Shown piece after piece: positions 45,083 through 53,933 of a stretch of DNA of 64,000 bases (the first letter of the stretch is position 1; every line of letters starts with the position of its first letter). Where the stretch lies: positions 186,001 through 250,000 of the forward strand of contig NZ_WTYD01000001.1 in NCBI RefSeq assembly GCF_009827295.1. Reading direction: 5' to 3'. Under the pieces are notes generated by a model. It was not told the origin of the DNA. It did no database searches and was given only the letters and a program-made list of their open reading frames with translations. The translations under genes and the position numbers were made by a program. The DNA is from Qipengyuania pelagi (GTDB lineage Bacteria; Pseudomonadota; Alphaproteobacteria; Sphingomonadales; Sphingomonadaceae).

Positions 45083-45451
45083 ATAGGCTTCCAGCGTCCT
45101 GATCCATTGCTGCTCGTGTTTCTCGTTGCGCCAGGTCGATCGATGCTGGGCGAGCACCTTGGCGGTGGCTTCCCGGAAGGTGGGAATGCCTTCCGCCTTC
45201 CGGCGCTCGAACAGCGGGTCCAGTCCCAGTTCGACCCAGGTTCGAACCTCGCGGGCCCGCTCACGTGCGACCGCCAGCGATATCTTCGATGCGCCTCCGA
45301 GACCGAAATCGCGGCGATTGCCGTTTTTCTGCACCCGGACCATCCAGCTCTTCGTGCCCGACGACTTCACCACGAGGTAAAGCCCATCGCCATCGCCTAA
45401 TTTGCCGGGTCTCGAGGCGGCCTTTACCGCTGTTGCCGAAAGCTTACCCAT
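45083..45451 (-). pseudogene. P4-type tyrosine integrase, N-terminal piece
   Basis: From ATG 45451: MGKLSATAVKAASRPGKLGD, then DGLYLVVKSSGTKSWMVRVQ, the DUF4102 arm-binding domain of P4-like integrases, continuing to WIRTLEAYAF. After that the minus strand reads unrelated residues because the next segment is inverted. The gene points away from the tRNA 3' end 146 bases upstream, the standard position for a tRNA-targeting integrase. Confidence 0.85.
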
Positions 45452-45597
45452 GGCTGCAAATTCTCCCACATTTATTCCCACAAATCCAATCGGACACCGA
45501 TGGATGAGCAAGGACAGTGTGGGACCCGAATCACCTGATAAGCCGCGCAAATGCTTGGCTTTTTCAGGTCATCGGTGGAAAATGGGGGAAAGGGTGG

Positions 45598-45688
45598 TGG
45601 CGGAGACGGAGGGATTCGAACCCTCGGTACCCTGATAGAGTACGGTTCCTTAGCAGGGAACTGGTTTCAGCCACTCACCCACGTCTCC
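45598..45688 (-). tRNA. tRNA-Ser(GCT)
   Basis: Minus-strand gene; acceptor arm GGAGACG (45688-45682) pairs with CGTCTCC (45608-45602), discriminator G, encoded CCA (45600-45598). Anticodon loop CTGCTAA has anticodon GCT at 45654-45652, a long variable arm follows, and the T loop GGTTCGAATCC is intact. The 3' end faces the damaged integrase, so it is the likely island attachment site. Confidence 0.97.
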
Positions 45689-45788
45689 GCAGCGAGCACG
45701 TCGGCTGCGAGGGGCGCGCTATAACGGGGGGTGGGGTTCGCTTCAAGGGGGTTTGCTCGGGGAGAGCCACACGATCCGCCTGCCAGTC

Positions 45789-45812
45789 TGACGGCCTGAC
45801 GGCCTGACGGAC
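45789..45812. repeat. Three tandem 8-bp repeats
   Basis: TGACGGCC, TGACGGCC, TGACGGAC in a row, between tRNA-Ser and eipA. Short enough to be chance slippage. Confidence 0.7.
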
Positions 45813-45949
45813 TCGCTTCGGCGCGTTTCGGATTCGGTTCATCGCGCGCTCATTGCCGTGGTGCGATCCACGCCGTCTCGTGTTAACCGTAGAGGCGCGT
45901 CCGTGGATCGCGCGCCATCCTGTCTGGCCCAAGGGAGGGGAACCCCGCC

Positions 45950-46804
45950 ATGAACCTGTCCGCCGCATCCTTGCCGCGCAACCGGACCATGATCGCCATG
46001 CGCCCGCTCTTCACAGCCTTCACGACCGGGCTTGCCGCACTCGGCCTGATGGCGGCTCCGCTTTCCGCGCAGGTCGAACGAGTCGATCCCAACGACGCCT
46101 ATGAGGCGCCGATCGATGGCGATCTCGAGGAAAGCCCCGGCGATCGCGACGTCTATGCCGATCCGCGTCCCGCCGAACCCAGCGTGTCCTATCCCGATGA
46201 CACCGCCACGCAGACATCCGCGCCCATGTGGAGTGACCCTGGGAGCGATTCCGGGAATGATGTGGCCGGCGATACCGTGGCTGTTCCCGAGGCGCAGGTC
46301 TCCCCCGCCGACGATCCCACGACGACCTATCGCGAGGACGATCTGATAGGCGCGGCCGAGGGCGTGTTCGGCAAGGGCGCCGAAGGGGTCGCGAAGCTGA
46401 TCCAGAAACTCCTCGCCGAACAGGGCCAGCCCAACGCCTATATCGTCGGGCGCGAGGCTGGCGGCGCCTTCATTGTCGGCGCGCGCTACGGTTCGGGGAC
46501 GCTTTATCACAAGGTGGAGGGCGAGCGGCCGGTCTACTGGACCGGACCGTCGATCGGCTTCGATGCGGGCGCCAATGCGGGCAGCACCTTCGTCCTCGTC
46601 TACAATCTCTACGACAGCGAGGAACTCTACGAGCGCTATCCCGCAGGCGAGGGGCAGGCCTATGCCATCGGCGGGATGACCGCGAGTTACCTGCGCAAGG
46701 GCGATGTCGTCCTGATCCCGATCAGGGTCGGCGCAGGCCTCAGGCTCGGCATCAATGCGGGCTACATGAAATTCTCGAAGAAGCAGCGCTGGTTGCCCTT
46801 CTGA
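45950..46804 (+). CDS. eipA: DUF1134/EipA envelope integrity protein
   Basis: 284 residues; ATG 45950 with GGGAGGGGA upstream. A long signal region (LFTAFTTGLAALGLMAAPLSAQ) is followed by an acidic Pro-rich linker to about residue 120, then the DUF1134 domain (NAYIVGREAGGAFIVGARYG, TGPSIGFDAGANAGSTFVLV). Known from Brucella and Caulobacter as a periplasmic protein needed for envelope integrity. The linker here is longer than the domain core requires. A further in-frame ATG at 45992 is possible. Confidence 0.92.
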   Translation: MNLSAASLPRNRTMIAMRPLFTAFTTGLAALGLMAAPLSAQVERVDPNDAYEAPIDGDLEESPGDRDVYADPRPAEPSVSYPDDTATQTSAPMWSDPGSDSGNDVAGDTVAVPEAQVSPADDPTTTYREDDLIGAAEGVFGKGAEGVAKLIQKLLAEQGQPNAYIVGREAGGAFIVGARYGSGTLYHKVEGERPVYWTGPSIGFDAGANAGSTFVLVYNLYDSEELYERYPAGEGQAYAIGGMTASYLRKGDVVLIPIRVGAGLRLGINAGYMKFSKKQRWLPF

Positions 46805-46898
46805 TCGATTGATCGAGAGCGCGGGTGAAGCCGATCTCGTCCATGCGATAGACAATTCCCTGTTGCGGGCGCCCCTGTGCGCGGGCAAGGACGCGCCC

Positions 46899-48077
46899 AT
46901 GCTCGACGCTCTCAAAGCCCAGCCCGCCGATGCGCTGCTCGCGCTCATCAAGCTTCACGCCGCCGATCCGCGCGCGGACAAGATCGACCTCGGGGTCGGC
47001 GTCTACCGCACCGGCGATGGCGCCACGCCGGTCTTCAAGGCCATCAAGGGCGCGGAACAGCGCCTCGTCGACGAGCAGGATTCCAAGAGTTATCTCGGCC
47101 CGGAAGGCGATGGTGCCTTCGTGTCGGGTCTTATGCCGCATATCTTCGGCGAGGACGCGGATCGCGGCGGGCGGATCGCGGGAATGCAGACGCCGGGCGG
47201 GACCGGCGCGGTGCGCCTGGCGCTGGCCCTGGCGCAAAAGGCGGGGACGCGGCGCGTCCATCTCGGCACGCCCAGCTGGCCCAACCACGCGCAGATCGTG
47301 GCGGATCTGGGTCTGGAGACGGTGCCGTTCGACCATGCCCTTCCCGATGGGACCGCCAATGTCGAAGCGGTGTTGCGAGTGGTCCGCGAAGGGGAGGCGG
47401 GCGATGTCGTGTTGCTCCACGGATGCTGCCACAACCCGACCGGGATCGATTACACGGACGAGCAATGGCGCGCCATCGCCGAGGCACTTGCGACGAGTGC
47501 GGTGATCCCGGTTCTCGACATCGCCTATCAGGGCCTCGGCCACGGGATGGACGAGGATGCGGCGGGCGTGCGCCAGGTGATCGCTGCCGTGCCCGAGGCG
47601 CTGGTCGCCTATAGCTGCGACAAGAATTTCGGCCTCTATCGGGACCGCGTGGGCGCATTCTACGTGCTGGCGAAGAAGCCCGACGATCTTGATACGATCA
47701 TGTCCAACGCCAACATGCTGGCGCGCGCTACCTGGTCGATGCCACCCGATCACGGCGGCGCGGCGGTGCGGATCGTGCTTGAGGACGAGGGTCTTTCGCG
47801 CGAATGGCTCGACGAACTCGGCGACATGCGTGAGCGGATGCGCGGCGTGCGCGAACGGCTGGCGGCGGCGGACGCGGCCATTCCCGGTCTCAATCTCGGC
47901 GCACTGGCCGATCAGAACGGCCTGTTTGCAGTCCTGCCCCTGTCGAGCGACCAGATCGCGAAGCTGCGCGAAGATCACGGGATCTACATGGCCGGATCGG
48001 GCCGGATCAACGTGGCCGGGCTTCACCGCGGCAATATCGACAATTTCATCGCGGCGCTGGAAAAGGTCGCGGGCTGA
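46899..48077 (+). CDS. Aromatic/aspartate aminotransferase (class I, TyrB/AspC type)
   Basis: 392 residues from ATG 46899 with AAGGA eight bases upstream; the frame open from 46809 was trimmed. PLP fold-type I: DLGVGVYRTGDGATPVFKAI at the start, HGCCHNPTGID, and the PLP Lys in YSCDKNFGLYRDRVG (about 240). The substrate carboxylate Arg is near RINVAGL. TyrB/AspC enzymes usually read SKNFGLY; here Asp replaces the Ser. Transfers amino groups between aromatic amino acids or aspartate and 2-oxoglutarate. Confidence 0.92.
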   Translation: MLDALKAQPADALLALIKLHAADPRADKIDLGVGVYRTGDGATPVFKAIKGAEQRLVDEQDSKSYLGPEGDGAFVSGLMPHIFGEDADRGGRIAGMQTPGGTGAVRLALALAQKAGTRRVHLGTPSWPNHAQIVADLGLETVPFDHALPDGTANVEAVLRVVREGEAGDVVLLHGCCHNPTGIDYTDEQWRAIAEALATSAVIPVLDIAYQGLGHGMDEDAAGVRQVIAAVPEALVAYSCDKNFGLYRDRVGAFYVLAKKPDDLDTIMSNANMLARATWSMPPDHGGAAVRIVLEDEGLSREWLDELGDMRERMRGVRERLAAADAAIPGLNLGALADQNGLFAVLPLSSDQIAKLREDHGIYMAGSGRINVAGLHRGNIDNFIAALEKVAG

Positions 48078-48101
48078 CCCGCCTCTTGCGCTCTCGCCCG
48101 C

Positions 48102-48734
48102 TCAATTCGGGTCGAGCGCGCGCATTCTCTGGAGATAGCGGGCCAGCACGTCGATCTCGAGATTGACTTGGGCCTCCTCGTCGAGGCGACCCAGCGTCGT
48201 GACCTCGCCCGTATGGGGGATGAGGTTCAGCGAGAAATCGCAGGACCCGTCCGGCCGGTCGCGCACGTCGTTCACCGTCAGGGACACGCCATCGATGGTG
48301 ATCGAGCCCTTGGGCGCGACGAAGGGCGCGTGCTGGCGACCGATGCGGATGGCGATCTTGCGCGATCCGCCGTCTTCGCGCGCGAGTACGACTTCACCCA
48401 CAGTGTCGACGTGGCCGGTGACCAGATGGCCGCCCAATTCGTCCCCGATCCTGAGCGCGCGTTCGAGATTGAGGGGGCGGCCTTCGCTCCACATATCGGG
48501 AACGGTGCGCGCGATCGTCTCGCCCGAAACGTCGACCGCGAACCACGGGCCGTCCGCATCGGCCCCGGTTTCGGTCACGGTCAGGCAGACTCCCGAACAG
48601 GCGATCGAGGCGCCCAGCGCGATCGCATCGGGTTGCCATTGCGCGGCGTCGGGACAGGCGATCCGTACCGCCGTATCGCCGGTCTTCTCGACGGCGGCGA
48701 TCCGGCCGATGGCGGTGACGATGCCGGTGAACAT
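48102..48734 (-). CDS. ribE: Riboflavin synthase, alpha chain
   Basis: 210 residues from ATG 48734 (AAAGGAT within the end of ribD). It starts MFTGIVTAIGRI and has two lumazine-binding repeats (GVCLTVTETGAD and GVSLTVNDVRDR). Dismutates 6,7-dimethyl-8-ribityllumazine to riboflavin. It follows ribD by four bases as the last gene of the operon. Confidence 0.96.
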   Translation of the reverse strand: MFTGIVTAIGRIAAVEKTGDTAVRIACPDAAQWQPDAIALGASIACSGVCLTVTETGADADGPWFAVDVSGETIARTVPDMWSEGRPLNLERALRIGDELGGHLVTGHVDTVGEVVLAREDGGSRKIAIRIGRQHAPFVAPKGSITIDGVSLTVNDVRDRPDGSCDFSLNLIPHTGEVTTLGRLDEEAQVNLEIDVLARYLQRMRALDPN

Positions 48735-48738
48735 GCGA

Positions 48739-49713
48739 TTATCCTTTGTCGCGGACGCGCTCGAAGCGCTCGTAGATATCCTCGCCGAGAAGGCGGGTCT
48801 CGGCCCTCTGCCAGCGGCCATGCGCCTCGGCAAGATCGCCAAGCCCGATATCCGTGATGGCGGGCAGGCCGTTCCCGATCACGATGGGCGCCCGGTAGAT
48901 GTCGAGACGGTCGACCAGATCGGCGGCGAGAAAAGCGGCTGCGGTGGCGGCGCCCCCTTCGACATAAAGATATTGGGCATCGAGCGTGGCGATCGCTTCG
49001 GGTGAGGCGATGCAGCGGGGACCCTCGATCGTCCCGCGCGTCAGGACCACGCGCTCGGGGTTGCGATCGGCGAGCCCGGGAAGGCGCGCGTCGAGCCGGG
49101 GCGCGTCGGCGCGCCAGGTGCCGCCGCCGACGAGGATCACGTCGGCGAGCGCGCGCCGCGAATGGACGTGGGCGCGCGCTTCGGCCCCCGTGATCCAGCG
49201 GCTCGACCCGTCGGCCAGGGCGATGCATCCGTCGAGCGAGATCGCCAGCTTGAGCGTGACGTGCGGGCGCCCCAAATGCGCGCGCATCAGATAGCCTGCG
49301 AGGCTTTTCCGGGATGCGGCATGATCGACCAGCGCGGTCTCGATCCCCGCCGCGCGCATTCTTTCAAGGCCCTGTCCCGCCGTGCGCGGATCGGGATCGC
49401 CGCAGCCGACGATGGCGCGCGCGATCCCGCTCTCCGCGAGCAGCGAGGCGCATGACGGGCCGCGCGGCGACAGGTGAGCGCAGGGTTCGAGCGTTACGTA
49501 GAGCGTCGCTCCTATCGCGGCGGCGCCGGCCTGTTGCAGCGCGACCGCCTCTGCATGGGGCCTTCCCCCGGCCTGCGTCCAGCCGCGTCCGACCACGCGG
49601 CCATCCTTGACGATCAGCGCGCCGACAGACGGATTGGGACGCGCGAGCGGGCGCCCGCGCAGCGCCAGCCGCGCTGCCGCGTCGAGCCAGCGCCGGTCCT
49701 GCGCTGCGGTCAG
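48739..49713 (-). CDS. ribD: Bifunctional riboflavin deaminase/reductase RibD
   Basis: 324 residues. Deaminase domain with zinc site GGRPHAEAVAL and TLEPCAHLSPRGPSCASLL, then the RibD reductase (LKLAISLDGCIALADGSSRW). There is no ATG, GTG or TTG at the domain start; conserved sequence begins after a CTG at 49711-49713, one base past the stop of the upstream gene. CTG with translational coupling is the best start. An ATG far upstream would overlap the previous gene by over 130 bases with non-conserved residues. Confidence 0.88.
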   Translation of the reverse strand: MTAAQDRRWLDAAARLALRGRPLARPNPSVGALIVKDGRVVGRGWTQAGGRPHAEAVALQQAGAAAIGATLYVTLEPCAHLSPRGPSCASLLAESGIARAIVGCGDPDPRTAGQGLERMRAAGIETALVDHAASRKSLAGYLMRAHLGRPHVTLKLAISLDGCIALADGSSRWITGAEARAHVHSRRALADVILVGGGTWRADAPRLDARLPGLADRNPERVVLTRGTIEGPRCIASPEAIATLDAQYLYVEGGAATAAAFLAADLVDRLDIYRAPIVIGNGLPAITDIGLGDLAEAHGRWQRAETRLLGEDIYERFERVRDKG

Positions 49714-49714
49714 C

Positions 49715-50185
49715 TTATTCGGCGGCGGTTTCAGGATCGGCTTCGGCTTGGGTCCGGGAAGGGATGCCCGCCGCTTCCAAGAGGCGTTCGCGGCGCGCTT
49801 CCTGCCGGGCGCGATCGGCGGCGATCTCGGCTTCCATCGCGTCGACATCGAGGCCGCTCGCACGCCCGAGCGTGCGATACATGTCGCGCACCTCTTCCTC
49901 GCGCACGGCCTGTTCCTCGCGGATCTGGTCCTGCAATCGCTGGTTGGCGAGGTTGGAGGCGACGATCTCATCGTCCGTCCGTCCTTCGGCGAAGGTCGAG
50001 ATGAAGGTCACCTCGGGGCGCGCGGGCGGGCCGATGACACGTTCCTTCGTCACCCAGAACAACAGGCCGAACGTGCACAGCATGGACGCGATCAGGATCG
50101 GCCAGCGATAGGGATTGGGCCGGGTGAATTCGGACCAGAAATCCTGAATCCCGCCGACCGGGTTGAATCGCGTGGAGAGGCGCAT
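49715..50185 (-). CDS. Hypothetical single-pass membrane protein
   Basis: 156 residues. A membrane segment at about 28-46 (WPILIASMLCTFGLLFWV) is followed by a coiled, Glu/Arg-rich C-terminal part (LQDQIREEQAVREEEVRDMY). No family name is clear. It sits between the metalloprotease and ribD in one operon and ends one base before the ribD start. Confidence 0.8.
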   Translation of the reverse strand: MRLSTRFNPVGGIQDFWSEFTRPNPYRWPILIASMLCTFGLLFWVTKERVIGPPARPEVTFISTFAEGRTDDEIVASNLANQRLQDQIREEQAVREEEVRDMYRTLGRASGLDVDAMEAEIAADRARQEARRERLLEAAGIPSRTQAEADPETAAE

Positions 50186-50233
50186 GACGCAGAAGATAGA
50201 GCGTCGGACGCGAAAGTGCCAGAGGCGAGCGTT

Positions 50234-50995
50234 TCACCCGAAATCGGCGTAGAGCGAGCGTCCCTCGGTTTTGAGCCACACATCCGCCTCGCGCTGGTCG
50301 CCTTCGTACAGATCGGCGAGCAAAGCGTGGAAGGCCGGGCTGTGATCGAAATGGACGAGGTGCGCGACTTCGTGCGCGACGACGGAGCGGCGCACCGCGT
50401 CGGGTGCCTGCACCAGCCGCCAGTTGATCCGCACCGTCCCGCTGCTCGAACAGCTGCCCCAGCGACGCTGCGCGCGGGACAGGCGCAGGGGCGGGGCGGC
50501 GATGCCCGCCCGCTCGCAATAGAAGGCGACATCATGGGCCATCAGACGCTCCGCCTCGCTTTCCAGCCAGCGGGCGAGGCGTTTCGACACCGTTTCCGCC
50601 GGGCCACCCAATGCGAGCGTGTCGCCGGTCAGGACCGGGCGGCGGGGCGCATCGGCGCGCCAGTCGATCGCGAGCGTCCGCCCGCGCCAGAGGATATGGC
50701 CGCGCGCGACCGGGTCCTCGCGGGTCGGAACCTTGGCCGCCTGCGCTTCGAGCCATGCGCGCCGGTCCTGCGCGAAGCGGATCGCTTCGGCCTGGCGGCT
50801 CCAGCGCGGCATGGTGACGCGCACCGCACCGCCATCGGGGGCGAGCCGCATGGTCAATCGGCGCGCGCGGGGGTGGCGCGTGATATGGATGGGAATGGCA
50901 CGGCCCAGCAGCTCGATCTGCGGCGGCACCGCCGGTTTCGCCGGTTTCGACGGGCTATCGGCGCGCAGCCATTCGATCATGGCGCCCGCTTTCAT
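50234..50995 (-). CDS. YgjP-like (DUF45) M48-type metallopeptidase
   Basis: 253 residues. The zinc motif VVAHEVAHLVHFDHSPAFHALLA (HExxH plus distal His, around residue 208) is preceded by RRWGSCSSSGTVRINWRLV, the DUF45/WLM hallmark. Its ATG overlaps the ycgN stop (TAATG), so the two are coupled. Physiological substrate unknown. Confidence 0.9.
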   Translation of the reverse strand: MKAGAMIEWLRADSPSKPAKPAVPPQIELLGRAIPIHITRHPRARRLTMRLAPDGGAVRVTMPRWSRQAEAIRFAQDRRAWLEAQAAKVPTREDPVARGHILWRGRTLAIDWRADAPRRPVLTGDTLALGGPAETVSKRLARWLESEAERLMAHDVAFYCERAGIAAPPLRLSRAQRRWGSCSSSGTVRINWRLVQAPDAVRRSVVAHEVAHLVHFDHSPAFHALLADLYEGDQREADVWLKTEGRSLYADFG

Positions 50996-51444
50996 TAGAT
51001 ACCGTCTGCCTCTTCATCATCCCACTCGACGATGTGGTGTTCGAGCGGCCCTGCGCGGGTTTCACTGATGACGCGGCCCGACACCGATACGCCCGCACGC
51101 ACCACCGCCTGCCGGTCACCGGAAATCAGGTAATGCCAGTCGGGCAAAGGCCGCCCTTCGGCGCGCACGCGATAGGCGCAGGTGCGGGGGAGCCATTCGA
51201 CGCTGTCGACGATCTTGAGGGTCAGGCGCAGGCAATCGGGCACGAAGCTCTTGCGGTTCCGGTAGTCGCTGCACTGCGCGGTCTCGCAATCGAGCAGGCG
51301 GCACGCGACATTGGTGTCGGCGATTTCGCCGGTATCCTCGTCCTCGATCTTGTGGAGGCAGCAGCGCCCGCACCCGTCGCAAAGCGCCTCCCACTCCTCG
51401 GGCGATAGCTCGGCCAGCGGGCGCTCCCAGAACCGGTCCCTCAT
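50995..51444 (-). CDS. YcgN-family cysteine-cluster protein (UPF0260)
   Basis: 149 residues from ATG 51444, which overlaps the SCO stop (ATGA); another ATG nine bases earlier is possible. Conserved Cys cluster [11 protein letters not shown], then [11 protein letters not shown] and CLRLT. Such clusters bind Fe-S or zinc. Function unknown; coupled to SCO and the metalloprotease. Confidence 0.9.
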   Translation of the reverse strand: MRDRFWERPLAELSPEEWEALCDGCGRCCLHKIEDEDTGEIADTNVACRLLDCETAQCSDYRNRKSFVPDCLRLTLKIVDSVEWLPRTCAYRVRAEGRPLPDWHYLISGDRQAVVRAGVSVSGRVISETRAGPLEHHIVEWDDEEADGI

Positions 51445-52070
51445 TTCACCCATTTTCGGAGTTCCTCGGCCACCGCCTCGGGGCCAAGATCGGTCGGCAG
51501 CGTGGCCAGCGGTGCCCCGTCGGGGCCGAACAGGAAGGTGAAATTGGAATGATCCATCAGATAGCCGCCGCCCGGCTGGTCCGCGCCCTTCTGGTAATAG
51601 ACCCGGAACACCTCGGCCGCCTTCTCGACCTGTTCGGGCGTTCCCGTGAGGCCGAGCAGGCGCGGATGGAAGGCGTCGGTGAATTCGCCGACGACTTCTT
51701 GTGTGTCGCGCGCCGGGTCGATGGTGATGAAGATCGGCTGGATCTGCCGCGCCAGCTCGGGCGATTCCGTCTCGAACAGTCTCAGCCCCTGCGCCATGCG
51801 CTGCACATCGGTCGGGCAGACATCGGGGCAATAGGCGTAACCGAAATAGACGATCCGGTACTTGCCGTCGAAATCGTCCCATCCATACGTCTTGCCGTCT
51901 TCCCCGGTCAGTTCGAACGGCCCGCCGATATCGGCGCCCGCCAGCGGCGGTTCTTCGGGCGGAGGGGCGGGTGCACTCGCATCGCACGCTGCGAGGAAGA
52001 GGGGCGCGAGCGCGATGCAGAGCAGGCGGGATTTGAAACGGATCGGAGGGGCCATGGTGTCGCGGTTCAT
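51441..52070 (-). CDS. SCO1/SenC family copper chaperone lipoprotein
   Basis: 209 residues. Signal with lipobox ([12 protein letters not shown], Cys about 29). Thioredoxin-like fold with the copper motif [13 protein letters not shown] and the distal His in [10 protein letters not shown]. Family role: delivers copper to cytochrome c oxidase CuA. First gene of the sco-ycgN-peptidase-hypothetical-ribD-ribE operon. Confidence 0.94.
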   Translation of the reverse strand: MNRDTMAPPIRFKSRLLCIALAPLFLAACDASAPAPPPEEPPLAGADIGGPFELTGEDGKTYGWDDFDGKYRIVYFGYAYCPDVCPTDVQRMAQGLRLFETESPELARQIQPIFITIDPARDTQEVVGEFTDAFHPRLLGLTGTPEQVEKAAEVFRVYYQKGADQPGGGYLMDHSNFTFLFGPDGAPLATLPTDLGPEAVAEELRKWVK

Positions 52071-52138
52071 GCTCTGCTAAAGCCGTGCGGGCAAGGGGGC
52101 GTCTTCCCCAATCCAACACAGAACGAGGGTCTGGCGAA

Positions 52139-52774
52139 GTGCTTGGTAAAGATCGGATCGCAGCGACAATTCTCAAGGCCCTGGCCGCGCCGGTGGCCGT
52201 ATCGGCCGTAATGGCGCAGCCGGTCGCGGCGCAGCACATGTCCGAAGGCTATGAATTCCTGAAAGCGGTGAAGGAGCGGGATGGCGACACGGTCATCAAC
52301 GCGCTGAACCAGCCGGGCAACACGCTGATCAACACCCGCGATTTCGCCACCGGGCGCACGGCCATGCATATCGTGACCGAACGCCGCGACGCGAACTGGA
52401 TCGCCTTCCTGACGGCACGCGGCGGCAATCCCGACATCGCGGACAAAAAGGGCGTAACCCCGCTCCAGATCGCGACGCAGCTCGGCTATATCGAAGGGAT
52501 CGAGGCGCTGCTTAAGGCGGGCGCGCAGGTCGATCAGGCGAATGCCGCCGGGGAGACACCGCTGATTTCCGCCATCCACCGCCGCGACACCGCGATGATC
52601 CGCGTCCTGTTAAAGAACGGCGCCAGCCCCGACCGGACCGACAATTCGGGCCGCTCGGCGCGCGACTATGCGCAATTGATGGTCGGTGGCGGTCCGGTGT
52701 TGCAGGAAATCGCGCAGGCCGATGCCGACCGCGCGGAAAAGGGCGGCGGCAAGACCTACGGGCCGAGCCTGTGA
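52139..52774 (+). CDS. Secreted ankyrin-repeat protein
   Basis: 211 residues from GTG 52139 (frame extends to 52085). A signal peptide ([22 protein letters not shown]) precedes four ankyrin repeats ([20 protein letters not shown] type, [40 protein letters not shown]). Acts as a periplasmic protein-binding scaffold; partner unknown. Stop overlaps the GTG of coq9 by four bases. Confidence 0.85.
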   Translation: MLGKDRIAATILKALAAPVAVSAVMAQPVAAQHMSEGYEFLKAVKERDGDTVINALNQPGNTLINTRDFATGRTAMHIVTERRDANWIAFLTARGGNPDIADKKGVTPLQIATQLGYIEGIEALLKAGAQVDQANAAGETPLISAIHRRDTAMIRVLLKNGASPDRTDNSGRSARDYAQLMVGGGPVLQEIAQADADRAEKGGGKTYGPSL

Positions 52775-53469
52775 GCGCAGCCGACACCAGCCCGTCCGCG
52801 CTCGATCCGGCGGACATGACGCTTGCCGAATTGCGGCTCCATCTCGCCCCGCTGATCGCCGATGCGGCCATTTTCGATGGCTGGAGCGAGGAGGCGCTGG
52901 CCATGGCGGCGGATCAGGCGGGGGTCGATCGCGATGTCGCCCGGCTTGCCTTCAAGGGCAAGAGCGGGCTCAGCCAGATGGCGATGATCGAAGCCTGGAT
53001 CGCCACGATCGACCGCGAGATGGCCGAGCGGATGACGCCCGAAAAGCTGGGCGCGATGAAGGTGCGCGAACGCATTCGCAGTCTCGTCCAGTTCCGGCTC
53101 GACGCGGTGCGCGGGCAGGAAGAGGCGCTGCGCCGCGCCACCGCGATCATGGCGATGCCGCAGAACGCCGCCGCATCGCTGAAGACCGGATGGAGCAGCG
53201 CGGACCTCATGTGGCGCCTCGCGGGCGACACCGCGACCGACTGGAACCATTATACGAAACGCACCATCCTCGCCGGAATCTATGGCGCGACTTTGGCTGT
53301 ATTCGTTTCCGACGAGAGCGAGGACAAGCAGGAGACGCGCGCCTTCCTCGACCGCCGCATCGACGGGGTGATGAAGTTCGAAAAAGCCAAGGCCCAATAC
53401 CTGGGCCGCGAGCGCGAGAGCTTCAGCATGATGCGCTTCCTGGGCCGTTTACGCTATCCGGTGAGATAG
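52771..53469 (+). CDS. coq9: COQ9-family ubiquinone biosynthesis protein
   Basis: 232 residues, GTG start overlapping the ankyrin stop (GTGA). TetR-like helical fold with the COQ9 C-terminal pattern WRLAGDTATDWNHYTKRTIL and an amphipathic last helix. In mitochondria and alphaproteobacteria COQ9 binds lipid precursors and supports ubiquinone hydroxylation. Signature Trp and Asp residues are present. Confidence 0.92.
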   Translation: MSAADTSPSALDPADMTLAELRLHLAPLIADAAIFDGWSEEALAMAADQAGVDRDVARLAFKGKSGLSQMAMIEAWIATIDREMAERMTPEKLGAMKVRERIRSLVQFRLDAVRGQEEALRRATAIMAMPQNAAASLKTGWSSADLMWRLAGDTATDWNHYTKRTILAGIYGATLAVFVSDESEDKQETRAFLDRRIDGVMKFEKAKAQYLGRERESFSMMRFLGRLRYPVR

Positions 53470-53484
53470 TCTTTCCGGCACGGT

Positions 53485-53620
53485 CGGTCCGCGACCAGCG
53501 GACCGCAAGCGCACGGCGCGCCCCGCAGGTGCCCCGGCGCGAAGCGGCGGGATCAGCACCGAGGATGGACCCGCGGAGGCGGGTCCTCAAATAAAAGAAG
53601 CGCGACCAGCGGTTCGCGCT
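53485..53620. repeat. Cluster of three hairpins upstream of feoA
   Basis: CGGTCCGC/GCGGACCG (53485-53505), GGACCCGC/GCGGGTCC (53567-53586) and AGCGCGA/TCGCGCT (53599-53620). The word GCGACCAGCGG occurs in both the first and third. The second is followed by TCAAATAAA and may end the coq9 transcript. Possibly a repetitive extragenic element. Confidence 0.5.
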
Positions 53621-53627
53621 CCCCGCT

Positions 53628-53648
53628 ATTGATAATCGGTTGCAATTA
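53628..53648. promoter_or_regulatory. Candidate Fur box upstream of feoAB
   Basis: The stretch TTGATAATCGGTTGCAATTA resembles Fur-type sites (partly palindromic TTG...CAA around GATAATC). It lies about 28 bases before the feoA ATG. Consistent with iron control but only by resemblance. Confidence 0.45.
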
Positions 53649-53675
53649 CGCGCTGCCTCTGACAGGGCTCAGCGC

Positions 53676-53933
53676 ATGACTTTGGATGCGCTTCGACACA
53701 ACACACCTGCGCGAATCGTCTCTGTCGACTGGGACAGGTTGGCCGGCGACGAGGCCAAGCGCCTGCGCGCGCTCGGATTGGACGAGGGTGCGGAAATCGC
53801 GATGCTGCATCGCGGCGTGTTCGGTGGGCGCGATCCACTTGCAGTCAGGGTCGGGCGGATGACAGTGGCCTTGCGCCGCGCCCATGCCGCCGCCATCGAA
53901 ATCGAACTCGTCGATGCAGGAGCCACGGCATGA
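53676..53933 (+). CDS. feoA: FeoA, ferrous iron transport accessory protein
   Basis: 85 residues, SH3-like beta domain (ALGLDEGAEIAMLHRG, RVGRMTVALRRAHAAAIEIE). ATG 53676 chosen; upstream residues are not conserved. Its stop overlaps feoB by four bases. Modulates FeoB. Confidence 0.92.
   Translation: MTLDALRHNTPARIVSVDWDRLAGDEAKRLRALGLDEGAEIAMLHRGVFGGRDPLAVRVGRMTVALRRAHAAAIEIELVDAGATA

Larger units (their letters stand above)
36008..45597. mobile_element. Putative genomic island or plastic region next to tRNA-Ser
   Basis: From the dctD/arsB junction to the tRNA 3' end lie accessory genes (arsenic, chromate), gene fragments, IS remnants and a damaged P4-type integrase next to the tRNA, the usual architecture of a tRNA-integrated island. 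The stretch 42.5-44.3 kb looks more AT-rich than the flanks. No copy of the tRNA 3' end was found inside the region by eye, so the left border (36008) is a guess based on the abrupt junction. Confidence 0.55.

Noticed and set aside
44496..45086. Plus-strand 196-residue frame as an intact integrase
   Set aside because: It is the inverted middle of the integrase with the first 18 codons from antisense tail sequence; it lacks the arm-binding domain and catalytic Tyr.
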